Source: Bacillus sp. AZ43 (GTDB lineage Bacteria; Actinomycetota; Actinomycetes; Mycobacteriales; Geodermatophilaceae). Taken from it: a DNA stretch of 64,000 nucleotides. Below are positions 40,609-48,373 of this stretch, piece by piece. Every line of letters begins with the position of its first letter. Position 1 is the first letter of the stretch. The translations under genes and the position numbers were made by a program. The notes under the pieces were generated by a model, which ran no database searches, was not told the DNA's origin, and saw nothing but the letters and a program-made list of their open reading frames with translations. Location: contig SPQJ01000004.1 in assembly GCA_004570425.1 (NCBI GenBank), positions 1 to 64,000 of the forward strand, in the 5' to 3' direction.

Positions 40609-41148
40609 GTGACCGCCGGCGTAGCAGCAACCCTCATCGCTGTAGTCGTTGCGCTTGCGTCGATCGTCGCCGCCTCGATCTTCGCGTGGCTGAACCTGCG
40701 CCAGTCCCGCGCAGCCCAGGCGGCCAAAGAACCGCAGCCGGTCGCGGAGATTGGACTATCGGCGCGGGGCGTCCGCATGTTCGCCCCCATCACGGGCGAG
40801 CGACACTTCGACGAGACAGCCATGGCCGGTCACTCTGGGCGCCTCGGAGTCCGCGTCCGCAACAAGGGCGAGCGAGCCTTTGAGGTGACCACCGTCGTCT
40901 GTTTCGCGGCCCGCGTCGGGACGAGTCCGCCGAGCAAAGGCGGCGCGTGGCCGGACGGACCTGAGCTGCCGTGCGTGATCGGTACCAACGAAGCGGTTTG
41001 GGACATGTCGTTGGAAGAGGTATCGCGGCTGCTCAACGTCGGCCAGGCCCGAGAACGCGTCTGCGACGCCAGCTTCGAGGTGAGTTTGTCCACGGGCCAG
41101 GTGCTCGTCGTGGGACCGGTGCGTCTGCACTTCCCGACCGAACACTGA
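40609..41148 (+). CDS. Hypothetical membrane-anchored protein
   Basis: The 179-residue protein has an N-terminal helix (residues 4-28) and a soluble domain with strand-rich sequence (LGVRVRNKGERAFEVTTVVCFAARVG and FEVSLSTGQVLVVGPVRLHF). The pattern resembles an immunoglobulin-like beta fold placed outside the cell or on the cytoplasmic face; orientation is unclear. Codon use is less GC-biased than the chromosomal neighbours (for example gagatt and ggactatcg), consistent with acquisition. A second island protein (46,895-47,776) has the same plan of one helix plus beta domain. Confidence 0.7.
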   Translation: MTAGVAATLIAVVVALASIVAASIFAWLNLRQSRAAQAAKEPQPVAEIGLSARGVRMFAPITGERHFDETAMAGHSGRLGVRVRNKGERAFEVTTVVCFAARVGTSPPSKGGAWPDGPELPCVIGTNEAVWDMSLEEVSRLLNVGQARERVCDASFEVSLSTGQVLVVGPVRLHFPTEH

Positions 41149-41220
41149 GCGGCGCGCCTGGGAAGCCGACGCGATCTGGCCGGTGGCGGCGGGACCAGTC
41201 CGTCCCGGCCGCGCCCAGCC

Positions 41221-41297
41221 GACCGCTGACCGCTGACCGCCGACCGCCGACCGCCGACCGCCGACCGCCGACCGCCGACCGCCGACCGCCGACCGCC
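41221..41297. repeat. 7-bp tandem repeat, 11 units (GACCGCY)
   Basis: Two GACCGCT units followed by nine GACCGCC units form a perfect heptamer array, then a degenerate GACCGAG that runs into the GAGGAGG ribosome site of the DUF2218 gene. The unit is not a multiple of 3. Such arrays change length by slippage. Confidence 0.92.
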
Positions 41298-41317
41298 GAC
41301 CGAGGAGGATGTTGGGC

Positions 41318-41671
41318 ATGACGCAGTTGAGCGCCCGTGCCGCCGTGGCGACCAGTACCCCGGAGCGGTACGCCAAGCAGCTGCTGTCCCACCTGGGCCA
41401 GCGCACTACGTGGACCACGAGCGGGGACAACTCTGTCGCAGAGATCGCCGGCGGCACAGGCCGGGTAGTGGTCGGAGACGGCGTGCTCACCCTGATCGCC
41501 GAGGCGCCCGACGCCGAGACGCTGGCCCGGGTGCAGCACGTGCTCGGCACCCACCTGGAGCGCTTCGGACAGCGCAACGAACTCACCGTCACCTGGGTCA
41601 GCGACGCCGCGCCTGGCATGGCGCCGACCCCGCCGGCGCCGGCGGACCACCGGCGGCCTGGCCGGCTCTGA
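41318..41671 (+). CDS. DUF2218 domain protein
   Basis: The 117-residue protein fits DUF2218: ATSTPERYAKQLLSHLGQ at the start, a central strand segment GRVVVGDGVLTLIAEAPDAETLARVQHVLGTHLERFGQRNELTVTW (residues 48-95), then a Pro-rich tail. The family often occurs near iron or metal-uptake genes; function is unknown. ATG 41318 has GGAGG 9-14 nt upstream; ATG 41309 overlaps that site. The heptamer array directly upstream could modulate expression. Confidence 0.85.
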   Translation: MTQLSARAAVATSTPERYAKQLLSHLGQRTTWTTSGDNSVAEIAGGTGRVVVGDGVLTLIAEAPDAETLARVQHVLGTHLERFGQRNELTVTWVSDAAPGMAPTPPAPADHRRPGRL

Positions 41672-41717
41672 GCGGCATACCACCGAGTCGACGGACGGGA
41701 CGTCAGGCCTAGCGGAA

Positions 41718-41732
41718 TACCCCCAGGGGGTA
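41718..41732. promoter_or_regulatory. CsoR-like operator before copB
   Basis: TACCCCC-A-GGGGGTA is a perfect 7-bp dyad matching the G/C-tract operators of CsoR-family copper sensors. It lies 103 nt before copB, beside TACTAG that could be the -10. No csoR gene is present in the window. Confidence 0.7.
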
Positions 41733-41835
41733 CTAGGTTGGCGGCGGTGCAGCACCGATGGCGCCGCCGCGTCCAGCCCCCTCACCGGGGTAAAGGGCAA
41801 CGCGGCGGAGGAGTTCGACGCGAGGTTGGATGGTC

Positions 41836-44124
41836 ATGCCAGATCCCACGAACCGTTCCGGGCACCACCACACAGGACATCAGGACGCGCCAGCTCCCGG
41901 CCACGGCCATGGGCCGACGCACGGCCAGGGCATGCCCATGCTCGACGCCCAAGGCGAGAGCCGTCCAGCCGTCGAGGACCCGATGCACGCCCCCCACGAC
42001 ACCGAGCACGATGAGCACGCTGGGCACGGCCAGCACGGAGGTCATGGTGGGCACGCCGGCCACGGTGGGCACGCGGGTCACGGCGGCGGCGATCACGTGG
42101 CGATGTTCCGGCGCCTGTTCTGGCTGATGCTGGCGCTGGCGGTGCCGACGGTGCTGCTCAGCGACATGTTCGCCGACATCGTCGGCTACACGCTGCCCGA
42201 CATCCCCGGCCTGTCGTGGGTCTCCCCGCTGCTGGGAACGGTCATCTACGTCTGGGGCGGGTGGCCGTTCCTCACCGGCGCGATCGGTGAGATCCGGGCC
42301 CGTAAGCCCGGGATGATGCTGCTCATCGGCATGGCCATCACCGTGGCCTTCGTCGCCTCCTGGGGCTCCACCCTGGGCGTGCTTGCCCACGACGTGGACT
42401 TCTGGTGGGAGCTGGCGCTGCTGATCGTGATCATGCTGCTCGGGCACTGGCTGGAGATGCGCTCGCTGGCCCAGACGTCCTCGGCGCTGGACTCACTCGC
42501 CGCGCTGCTGCCGGATGAGGCGGAGAAGGTCGTCGGCGACCAGGTCGTGACGGTGCCGCCGGCCGAGCTCTCGGTCGGCGACGTCGTGATCGTCCGGCCC
42601 GGCGGGCGGGTGCCCGCCGACGGGCAGGTCGTCGACGGGACCGCCGACGTGGACGAGTCGATGATCACCGGTGAGTCCAAGCCGGTCCGCCGCGGCGTCG
42701 GCGACAGCGTGGTCGCCGGCACCGTGGCCACCGACACCGCGATCCGGGTGCGGGTGGCCGCCGTCGGGGAGGACACCGCGCTGGCCGGCATCCAGCGGCT
42801 GGTCGCCGACGCGCAGTCCTCCACCACCCGCGCGCAGTTGCTCGCCGACCGGGCCGCCGGCTGGCTGTTCTGGTTCGCGCTCGTCTCCGCGATCATTACC
42901 GCCGTCGTCTGGAGCCTCTACGGCGCGCCAGAATCCGCGTTGACCCGGGCAGTGACCGTCCTCGTGATCGCGTGCCCGCACGCCCTGGGTCTGGCCATCC
43001 CGCTGGTCGTGTCGATCTCCACCGAGCGAGCCGCCCGCGGAGGCGTGCTGGTCAAGGACCGCGGGGCGATGGAGCGGATGCGAACCGTCGACACCGTTCT
43101 GTTCGACAAGACCGGAACGCTCACGCGAGGCGAGCCGGCGGTCAACCACATCGCCGGTGTCGACTGGACCGAGGACGAGGTGCTGGCCCTGGCCGCCGCC
43201 GCCGAGGCCGACAGCGAGCACCCGCTGGCCCGCGCGATCGTCGCCGCCGCCCGGCAGCGGAACCTGCGGGTCTCCCCGGCCACCGAGTTCCGCGCGTCGG
43301 CCGCGGTCGGGGTGACCGCCACCGTCGACGGGCACACCGTCGCCGTCGGTGGCCCGCACCTGCTCACCGACCACGGCCTGACCCCGCTTCCGGGCACCCG
43401 GCCATGGGCCGAAGCCGGGGCGACCGTGCTGCACGTGCTCGTCGACGGGCAGGTCGCCGGCGCGCTGGCGCTGGCCGACGAGGTCCGGCCGGAGTCCCGC
43501 GAGGCGGTCGAGGCGCTGCACGCCCTGGGCGTCGACGTCGTGATGATCACCGGCGACGCGGAGCCGGTCGCCCGCGCGGTGGCCGCCGAGCTCGGCATCG
43601 ACCAGGTGTTCGCCGGGGTGCGCCCGGAGGACAAGGCCGAGAAGGTCGCCGAGCTGCAGGCCCAGGGCCGCGCTGTTGCCATGGTCGGCGATGGCGTGAA
43701 CGACGCACCCAGCCTGGCCCGCGCGGACGTGGGCCTGGCGATCGGCGCCGGCACCGACGTCGCGATCGGCTCGGCCGGCATCATCCTGGCCTCTTCCGAC
43801 CCGCGCGCGGTGGTGTCAGTGATCCGGCTGTCCCGGGCCAGCTACCGCAAGATGCAGCAGAACCTGTGGGCCGGCGCGGGCTACAACCTGATCGCGGTCC
43901 CCCTCGCGGCCGGAGTGCTCGCCCCGATCGGGTTTGTCCTGCCGATGGAGGTCGGCGCGCTGCTGATGAGCCTGTCCACCGTCGTCGTGGCGTCCAATGC
44001 CCAGCTGCTGCGGCGGCTGGACCTGAGCCCGGAGGCCAGCGTCGCCGAGGTCACCGGCGGGCGCACGACCCGGGTCCAGCGGCCGGCGGCCGAGGCCGGC
44101 GCGGCCGTTTCGAGCCGACGCTGA
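41836..44124 (+). CDS. copB: Copper-translocating P1B-type ATPase, CopB-like (CPH motif)
   Basis: The 762-residue pump has a His/Gly/Asp-rich N-terminal metal-binding tail of about 90 residues instead of CxxC domains. Further motifs are TGES (278-281), the membrane metal motif CPH (380-382), DKTGT (424-428, phosphorylated Asp), SEHPLA and GDGVND (618-623). CPH and the closing MSLSTVVVASNA define the P1B-3 CopB group, which exports Cu(II)/Cu(I). ATG 41836 is used; ATG 41830 two codons earlier is possible. A CsoR-like operator precedes it and copper-related genes follow, so it is probably copper-inducible. Confidence 0.95.
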   Translation: MPDPTNRSGHHHTGHQDAPAPGHGHGPTHGQGMPMLDAQGESRPAVEDPMHAPHDTEHDEHAGHGQHGGHGGHAGHGGHAGHGGGDHVAMFRRLFWLMLALAVPTVLLSDMFADIVGYTLPDIPGLSWVSPLLGTVIYVWGGWPFLTGAIGEIRARKPGMMLLIGMAITVAFVASWGSTLGVLAHDVDFWWELALLIVIMLLGHWLEMRSLAQTSSALDSLAALLPDEAEKVVGDQVVTVPPAELSVGDVVIVRPGGRVPADGQVVDGTADVDESMITGESKPVRRGVGDSVVAGTVATDTAIRVRVAAVGEDTALAGIQRLVADAQSSTTRAQLLADRAAGWLFWFALVSAIITAVVWSLYGAPESALTRAVTVLVIACPHALGLAIPLVVSISTERAARGGVLVKDRGAMERMRTVDTVLFDKTGTLTRGEPAVNHIAGVDWTEDEVLALAAAAEADSEHPLARAIVAAARQRNLRVSPATEFRASAAVGVTATVDGHTVAVGGPHLLTDHGLTPLPGTRPWAEAGATVLHVLVDGQVAGALALADEVRPESREAVEALHALGVDVVMITGDAEPVARAVAAELGIDQVFAGVRPEDKAEKVAELQAQGRAVAMVGDGVNDAPSLARADVGLAIGAGTDVAIGSAGIILASSDPRAVVSVIRLSRASYRKMQQNLWAGAGYNLIAVPLAAGVLAPIGFVLPMEVGALLMSLSTVVVASNAQLLRRLDLSPEASVAEVTGGRTTRVQRPAAEAGAAVSSRR

Positions 44125-44132
44125 CCAGCGCC

Positions 44133-44160
44133 CGCCGGCCGCCCTGCGGGGTGGCCGGCG
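44133..44160 (+). terminator. Hairpin after copB
   Basis: CGCCGGCC and GGCCGGCG pair over 8 bp around a 12-nt loop, 9 nt after the copB stop. It may terminate or attenuate transcription into the next gene, which begins 43 nt later. Confidence 0.5.
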
Positions 44161-44203
44161 GCACCTGCGGGCCGTCGTAGGCTCGGAGAGGAAGGGGGTG
44201 GGC

Positions 44204-44677
44204 ATGGCCACACGACTGTGGACGGCGCTGCTGCTGCTGTCCGCGGTGTTCGCGGTGCACGGCGTGCAGTGCTCCGCCGCCGTGGGCGACCACGCCGCCG
44301 GGCACGGCGCCCCCGCGGTCACCCTGCAGGCCGCGCCGCCCGACGGCGGCGGGCACACCGCCATGACGGCCACCCTCGGCGATCACACCGCCGCCCTCAC
44401 CACCGGCCTTGGCGCCGCGATGACCGCCGCGGCTCCGGCCGTCGCCATGCTCACCGAAGGGCACGGCAGCGGCCCGGCCGGGGCCGGTGGGCACCTGTGG
44501 ACGTTGTGCCTCGCCGTGCTCGCCGCCGGCCTCGCCGCCCTGCTCGCACTCCTGCTGCCACGGTCGCTGACGCTGCTCCGCGCGGCCAGGGCGGGGCTGC
44601 GTGCGCACCTCTTCCCGGCCGGGCTGGCGCTGCCCCGCCCACCGGACCTGTCCGCCCTCTGCCTGCTACGGATCTAG
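44204..44677 (+). CDS. DUF6153-like His-rich membrane protein
   Basis: The 157-residue protein has a signal-anchor-like helix (residues 6-25), a long extracytoplasmic region with several His and Met (GDHAAGHGAP, GHTAMTATLGDHTA), a second helix (96-118) and a tail ending RPPDLSALCLLRI. That tail and layout resemble DUF6153, a family found near copper and heavy-metal genes. It may bind copper outside the membrane; this is inferred. ATG 44204 has GGAAGGGGG upstream. Confidence 0.75.
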   Translation: MATRLWTALLLLSAVFAVHGVQCSAAVGDHAAGHGAPAVTLQAAPPDGGGHTAMTATLGDHTAALTTGLGAAMTAAAPAVAMLTEGHGSGPAGAGGHLWTLCLAVLAAGLAALLALLLPRSLTLLRAARAGLRAHLFPAGLALPRPPDLSALCLLRI

Positions 44678-44769
44678 GCGGAACCGTCCCACCGCCCGCC
44701 CGCCCTCCACTGGCCCGGCGGCGGTCCCGGCACGCCTACATCCCCTCCTTCGCAGAGAAGAGCATCACC

Positions 44770-45381
44770 ATGACCCGCACGACCGCACGACTGACCGCCC
44801 TCACCGCCGCGCTGGTCGCCGGCGCCCTCATCGTGGCCGGCTGCGGCCAGGACGACTCCGGCACCAGCGAACACGGCGGCGGGCACGCCTCCGCCAGCGC
44901 CACCGACACCGGCGCATCCGAGGCCACGCACAACGACGCCGACATCGCCTTCGCGGCCGGCATGGTGCCCCACCACGAGGGTGCCATCGAGATGGCCCAG
45001 CTCGCGCCCGGCCGCGCGGCCGACCCACGAGTGGCCGACCTGGCCTCCCGCATCGAGGCCGCCCAGGGCCCGGAAATCGACACCCTCAACGGCTGGCTGG
45101 CCGAGTGGGGCGCCGAGCCTGACATGGACGGCATGGACCATGGCGACATGGGCGGCATGGAGATGGACATGACCGCGCTGACCAACGCCACCGGCGCGGA
45201 GTTCGACCGGCTGTTCCTGCAGCAGATGATCGAGCACCACCGCGGCGCAGTGACCATGGCCGAGACCGAGCTGGCCGACGGGCGCAACAGCGACGCCCTG
45301 GCGATGGCTGAGGCCATCCGCGACACCCAGACCGGCGAGATTGCCGAGATGGAGCAACTGCTCGCCGAGCTCGGCGGCTGA
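44770..45381 (+). CDS. DUF305 lipoprotein (copper-associated)
   Basis: The 203-residue protein has a lipoprotein signal ending VAGC near residue 25, a His/Ser-rich linker, and two ferritin-like helical halves. The family pairs HHEGAIEMA and IEHHRGAVTMA bracket a Met/Asp/His run (EPDMDGMDHGDMGGMEMDM) suited to copper binding. DUF305 proteins commonly accompany copper exporters and multicopper oxidases. Start ATG 44770 gives a standard signal peptide, but its ribosome site (AGAAGAG) is weak. A strong terminator follows 11 nt after the stop. Confidence 0.9.
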   Translation: MTRTTARLTALTAALVAGALIVAGCGQDDSGTSEHGGGHASASATDTGASEATHNDADIAFAAGMVPHHEGAIEMAQLAPGRAADPRVADLASRIEAAQGPEIDTLNGWLAEWGAEPDMDGMDHGDMGGMEMDMTALTNATGAEFDRLFLQQMIEHHRGAVTMAETELADGRNSDALAMAEAIRDTQTGEIAEMEQLLAELGG

Positions 45382-45392
45382 CGCGCCTGACG

Positions 45393-45424
45393 CGGCGGGG
45401 TGGGCGCAGCTGCCCACCCCGCCG
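45393..45424 (+). terminator. Strong hairpin after the DUF305 gene
   Basis: CGGCGGGGTGGGC and GCCCACCCCGCCG form a perfect 13-bp stem with loop GCAGCT. It separates the DUF305 gene from the beta-propeller gene, so the latter may have its own promoter or depend on read-through. Confidence 0.8.
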
Positions 45425-45469
45425 TGGACCGGCCATCCCCAGCCCGCACCGCACCCTTGGAGACACCTG

Positions 45470-46345
45470 ATGCGCGCACGCGCGCCGCGTTCCCTGCTCA
45501 CCGCCGTCGCCGCGACCGCCCTGGCCGCCGGCCTGGCCTGCTGCTCCCCCGCACCCGCCGACACCGGCGCAACCGACCCGGCCACCTCCGATGTCCTGCC
45601 CACCGACCACGTGCACGGCCTCGCCTACGACCCGGACGGCAGCGGCGCCCTGCTGGTGGCCACCCACCACGGCCTGGTCGACGTCGACACCGACGGCACC
45701 GCGACCGAGATCGGGCCGGTCATCGACCTGATGGGCTTCGCCGTCACCGAATCCGGCCACTACCTGGCCTCCGGCCACCCCGGCCTACGCGTCGACCTGC
45801 CCAACCCGGTCGGGCTCATCTCCTCCACCGACGCGGGGCGGACCTGGACGCCGCTGTCGCGGGCCGGCGAGTCGGACTTCCACGCGCTGGCCGCCCTGCC
45901 CGACGGCGGCGTGCTCGGCTACGACGGCACGCTGCGGCGCAGCGCCGACGGCCACACCTGGGAGGACCTGACCATCCCCGCGGAGCCGCACACGCTGGCC
46001 GCCGCTCCCGACGGTGCCACCGTGCTGGCCACCACCGCCCAGGGGCTGCTGCGCTCAACCGACGCCGGCGGCAGCTGGACGCCGGTGCCCGGCGCGCCGG
46101 TGCTGCAGGTGATCACCTGGGCAGAGGACGGCACCACCGCAGTCGGGGTCGATCCGGCCGGCGCGGTGTGGACCAGCACCGACGCGGCGGCCACCTGGCA
46201 GCAGACCGCCGACCTCGCCTCGACGCCGCACGCGGTCGCGGCCACCACCGCCGGTGGGCCGCTGAAGATCGCCGTGGTTACCGACGAGGGCCTGACCCAG
46301 TCGGTGGACGGCGGGCAGACCTTCACCCTGCTCCTCGAGTACTGA
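45470..46345 (+). CDS. Sialidase-like beta-propeller lipoprotein (F510_1955 family)
   Basis: The 291-residue protein has a lipoprotein signal with Cys near residues 24-25 (LACCS) and a beta-propeller built of repeated S-x-D-x-G-x-(T/S)-W Asp boxes: SSTDAGRTW, RSADGHTW, RSTDAGGSW, TSTDAAATW and QSVDGGQTF. This is the family annotated F510_1955 glycosyl hydrolase, regularly found with copper resistance genes; enzymatic activity is unproven. HVHGLAYD and the recurrent His could bind metal. ATG 45470 follows TTGGAGA. Confidence 0.85.
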   Translation: MRARAPRSLLTAVAATALAAGLACCSPAPADTGATDPATSDVLPTDHVHGLAYDPDGSGALLVATHHGLVDVDTDGTATEIGPVIDLMGFAVTESGHYLASGHPGLRVDLPNPVGLISSTDAGRTWTPLSRAGESDFHALAALPDGGVLGYDGTLRRSADGHTWEDLTIPAEPHTLAAAPDGATVLATTAQGLLRSTDAGGSWTPVPGAPVLQVITWAEDGTTAVGVDPAGAVWTSTDAAATWQQTADLASTPHAVAATTAGGPLKIAVVTDEGLTQSVDGGQTFTLLLEY

Positions 46346-46355
46346 CCCACCCGTC

Positions 46356-46386
46356 CGCCGCCGGGCACCACGGTCGCCCGGCGGCG
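46356..46386. terminator. Bidirectional terminator between converging genes
   Basis: An 11-bp perfect stem (CGCCGCCGGGC / GCCCGGCGGCG) with a 9-nt loop lies just after the propeller gene stop and before the end of the copper-binding bundle gene. Outer CCGTCC/GGACGG blocks may extend it. Confidence 0.75.
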
Positions 46387-46396
46387 GGGAGGACGG

Positions 46397-46804
46397 TCAG
46401 CCGAGGGCGGCGATGAGCTCCCGGCAGGCGGTCTCGCACCGCCGGCAGGACTCCGCGCAGATTCGGCAGTGCTCGTGCATCTCGGCGTGGGACTCGCACT
46501 CGTCCCCGCACGCCTTGCACGCTGCGGCGCACGCCTCCAGGACCGTGCGCGTGACATTCGCGTCGTATCCGGTATGCCGGGACAGCACCCGCCCGGTCGC
46601 CTCGCAGAGGTCGGCGCAGTCGAGGTTGGTGCGGATGCATTTCGTCAGCTCGGCGACCATGTCCTCGGACAGGCACGCATCGGCGCACGCGGTACACGCC
46701 TGCGCACATTCCACACACGCGTCGATGCAAGCGGCCAACTTCTCCGGGTCGAGCCCGCCGAGGTCCTTCGGATACGTCTGGAGCATCTGGGCAGCGACGG
46801 TCAT
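46397..46804 (-). CDS. Four-helix-bundle copper-binding protein (Cys-rich, DUF326/Csp-like)
   Basis: The 135-residue protein is a Cys-rich four-helix bundle: CIDACVECAQACTACADAC, later CAAACKACGDEC, and HCRICAESCRRCETAC give rows of Cys facing the core, as in Csp copper-storage proteins and DUF326 proteins. No signal peptide is present, so it acts in the cytoplasm, probably storing or buffering Cu(I). ATG 46804 has GGAGG 5 nt upstream. It converges with the copper lipoprotein genes but lies in the same cargo block. Confidence 0.9.
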   Translation of the reverse strand: MTVAAQMLQTYPKDLGGLDPEKLAACIDACVECAQACTACADACLSEDMVAELTKCIRTNLDCADLCEATGRVLSRHTGYDANVTRTVLEACAAACKACGDECESHAEMHEHCRICAESCRRCETACRELIAALG

Positions 46805-46894
46805 GGGGCCTCCTTCGTCGGTCCGGCGCCGCAGCGGCTGACCGCCGAGGGACTCGCGCCGGATTCCGCCGCCCTACCCTCACACGCCACGCGA

Positions 46895-47776
46895 CTACGC
46901 GGCGGGCTCCTGGCCCGCGTCCCGTGACTCGACCGCCTGGTCGTTCCCGTAGAGCCGACGTAGGTCCTGGCTCATGTGGAAGGCGATGATCTGCGCCGCG
47001 GACTTCTCCTCACCGAAGTAGTGCCGCTCGACGATCTGGGCCAGGACCTGACGGGTGGGCGCGGGTCCGGTCAACGGAAACTCCGCCCGGACGTCGATCG
47101 CCGTCGGGATGCACGCCATCTCCGCGTACATGTCGCCGCGGGCGTAGCGAGACATGATCCGGTAGGCCAGCATGCCGATCTCGGCGCGCTCGGGGATGAA
47201 GGCCACCTGTCCGGCGGTCACACGCCAGCGCCGGCGCCAAGGAGAATGGCGCGCCCATCGCTTCCCAGCGACCCTGATCGAGGCACGGATTGCGAAGGGC
47301 CGGGCCGGGGACTCGGGGTGCCTGCTCTTGGAGTCCAGCGCGTGCCACACGTCGTAGACGAAGGTTGCGCTATCGAACGGCTCCAGCCGGCGGGTGGGGT
47401 CAAGCGAAGCACCGCCTGGCGCCTGCCTCGCGATGGGAACGATCGTGTACCGCTTGGGACGCCACCACGGCTTGTTGCGCTGCCGCCACCACGGCTGGGC
47501 TCGCAGAGCGAGGCTGACGTCCGAGATCGTCACGGCGGTACGGCCGATGTTCTCTACCTTGATCACGGCCACCTCGACGGTCCAGCCGCCACGATGGGCG
47601 GACCGGTCCCTCAGGCTCGACCACGACCCCGCCTGCGCGAGCGAGTACTCGTCCTGAAGGCCCGGGGACATCGTGACCCGTACCCGGCCACCCTCCAGCA
47701 GGTACTTCACCAGGTTCCACAGGGCCACCAAAACGCTGATCACGAGGGCGAGTCCTGCGGTCGTGATTTCCGGCAC
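46895..47776 (-). CDS. Hypothetical membrane-anchored protein
   Basis: The 293-residue protein has one N-terminal helix (residues 6-28), a positively charged beta-rich middle (VEVAVIKVENIGRTAVTISDVSLALRA) and a helical C-terminal region ending SQDLRRLYGNDQAVESRDAGQEPAA. No family is recognised. Codon use is less GC-rich than the chromosomal genes. GTG 47776 follows GGAGAA. Its plan resembles the 179-residue island protein at 40,609. Confidence 0.7.
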   Translation of the reverse strand: MPEITTAGLALVISVLVALWNLVKYLLEGGRVRVTMSPGLQDEYSLAQAGSWSSLRDRSAHRGGWTVEVAVIKVENIGRTAVTISDVSLALRAQPWWRQRNKPWWRPKRYTIVPIARQAPGGASLDPTRRLEPFDSATFVYDVWHALDSKSRHPESPARPFAIRASIRVAGKRWARHSPWRRRWRVTAGQVAFIPERAEIGMLAYRIMSRYARGDMYAEMACIPTAIDVRAEFPLTGPAPTRQVLAQIVERHYFGEEKSAAQIIAFHMSQDLRRLYGNDQAVESRDAGQEPAA

Positions 47777-48126
47777 CGGCGCATTCTCCGTTAGGTCACC
47801 TCACCCCCCTTGCTGGGACGCCCCGAACGACGATTTCGTCGCCCCCAGCCCCCCCACAGAGGGCCGTCTGCGGTGCACTCGCGCACGAACCCCCGGAACC
47901 CGTACCGAGCGCGAGCACCCGAACCACCGGTCAGCCGGGCGGGGGTGGGGGGAGGGGTGCTCCCCCACCCCTCTCGGGCCGGCCGTGGGCGCGGTCGGCG
48001 CCGGTCCAGGGCGCTGGCCGGGCCAGCGTCACGCGAGCGGCGCGCTCGCATGCGGTCGGCTTCGCTGGTCGGGCGCGGCGTCTTCGGCCGTCTCGTGGGC
48101 GCTCGCGGCGTCGCCGGTCGCGGGAC
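47777..48126. other. 350-nt gap between copper cargo and replication module
   Basis: No convincing gene. It contains a G/C-tract region that can form alternative hairpins (47942-47973). An 86-residue minus-strand frame inside is Arg/Pro-rich and reads through the hairpins, so it is not accepted. Confidence 0.45.
47942..47973. terminator. Two mutually exclusive hairpins
   Basis: GGGGTGGGGG (47942-47951) pairs with CCCCCACCCC (47962-47971). Alternatively GAGGGGTG (47952-47959) pairs with CACCCCTC (47966-47973). It lies 154 nt after the last gene of the minus-strand replication operon. A terminator or single-strand structure is plausible. Confidence 0.45.
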
Positions 48127-48357
48127 TCACGCGGCATCCGGGTCGGGGTCGGGGTGGTCGTCCCGCCACATCTTCCGGCCGGCGTCGACGGCGCCGACGC
48201 GCGGCGCGGGTGGGTCGGCCGGTGGGTGCTCGCGGCGGTGTTCGTCGATCGTGAGCCGGGCGCGGCGGTCGCCACGGGCGGCGGCGTGGAGCAGCCGGCC
48301 GCGGGTGATCGGGTCGTCGGCGTCGACGTTGTACGGCTCGATCGGTTCGAAGGGCAT
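48127..48357 (-). CDS. Small acidic hypothetical protein (element backbone)
   Basis: The 76-residue protein begins MPFEPIEPYNVDADDPITRGRLL and ends in an Asp/Pro-rich tail; no domain or membrane segment is seen. It is the last gene of the minus-strand series that starts at the excisionase gene, 16 nt after the preceding gene. Unknown function. Confidence 0.6.
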   Translation of the reverse strand: MPFEPIEPYNVDADDPITRGRLLHAAARGDRRARLTIDEHRREHPPADPPAPRVGAVDAGRKMWRDDHPDPDPDAA

Positions 48358-48373
48358 GACGGTGTCCTCGGGG

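Noticed and set aside
41221-41297. CRISPR-like repeat near the copper genes
   Set aside because: It is a continuous 7-bp tandem array with no spacers.
41033-41800. Minus-strand frame with GGRRSAV repeats across the heptamer array
   Set aside because: The repeat peptide is only the translation of the 7-bp DNA array; it overlaps real plus-strand genes and has no start or domain support.
47791-48051. 86-codon minus-strand frame in the gap after the copper cargo
   Set aside because: Arg/Pro-rich, reads through the hairpins and has no ribosome site.
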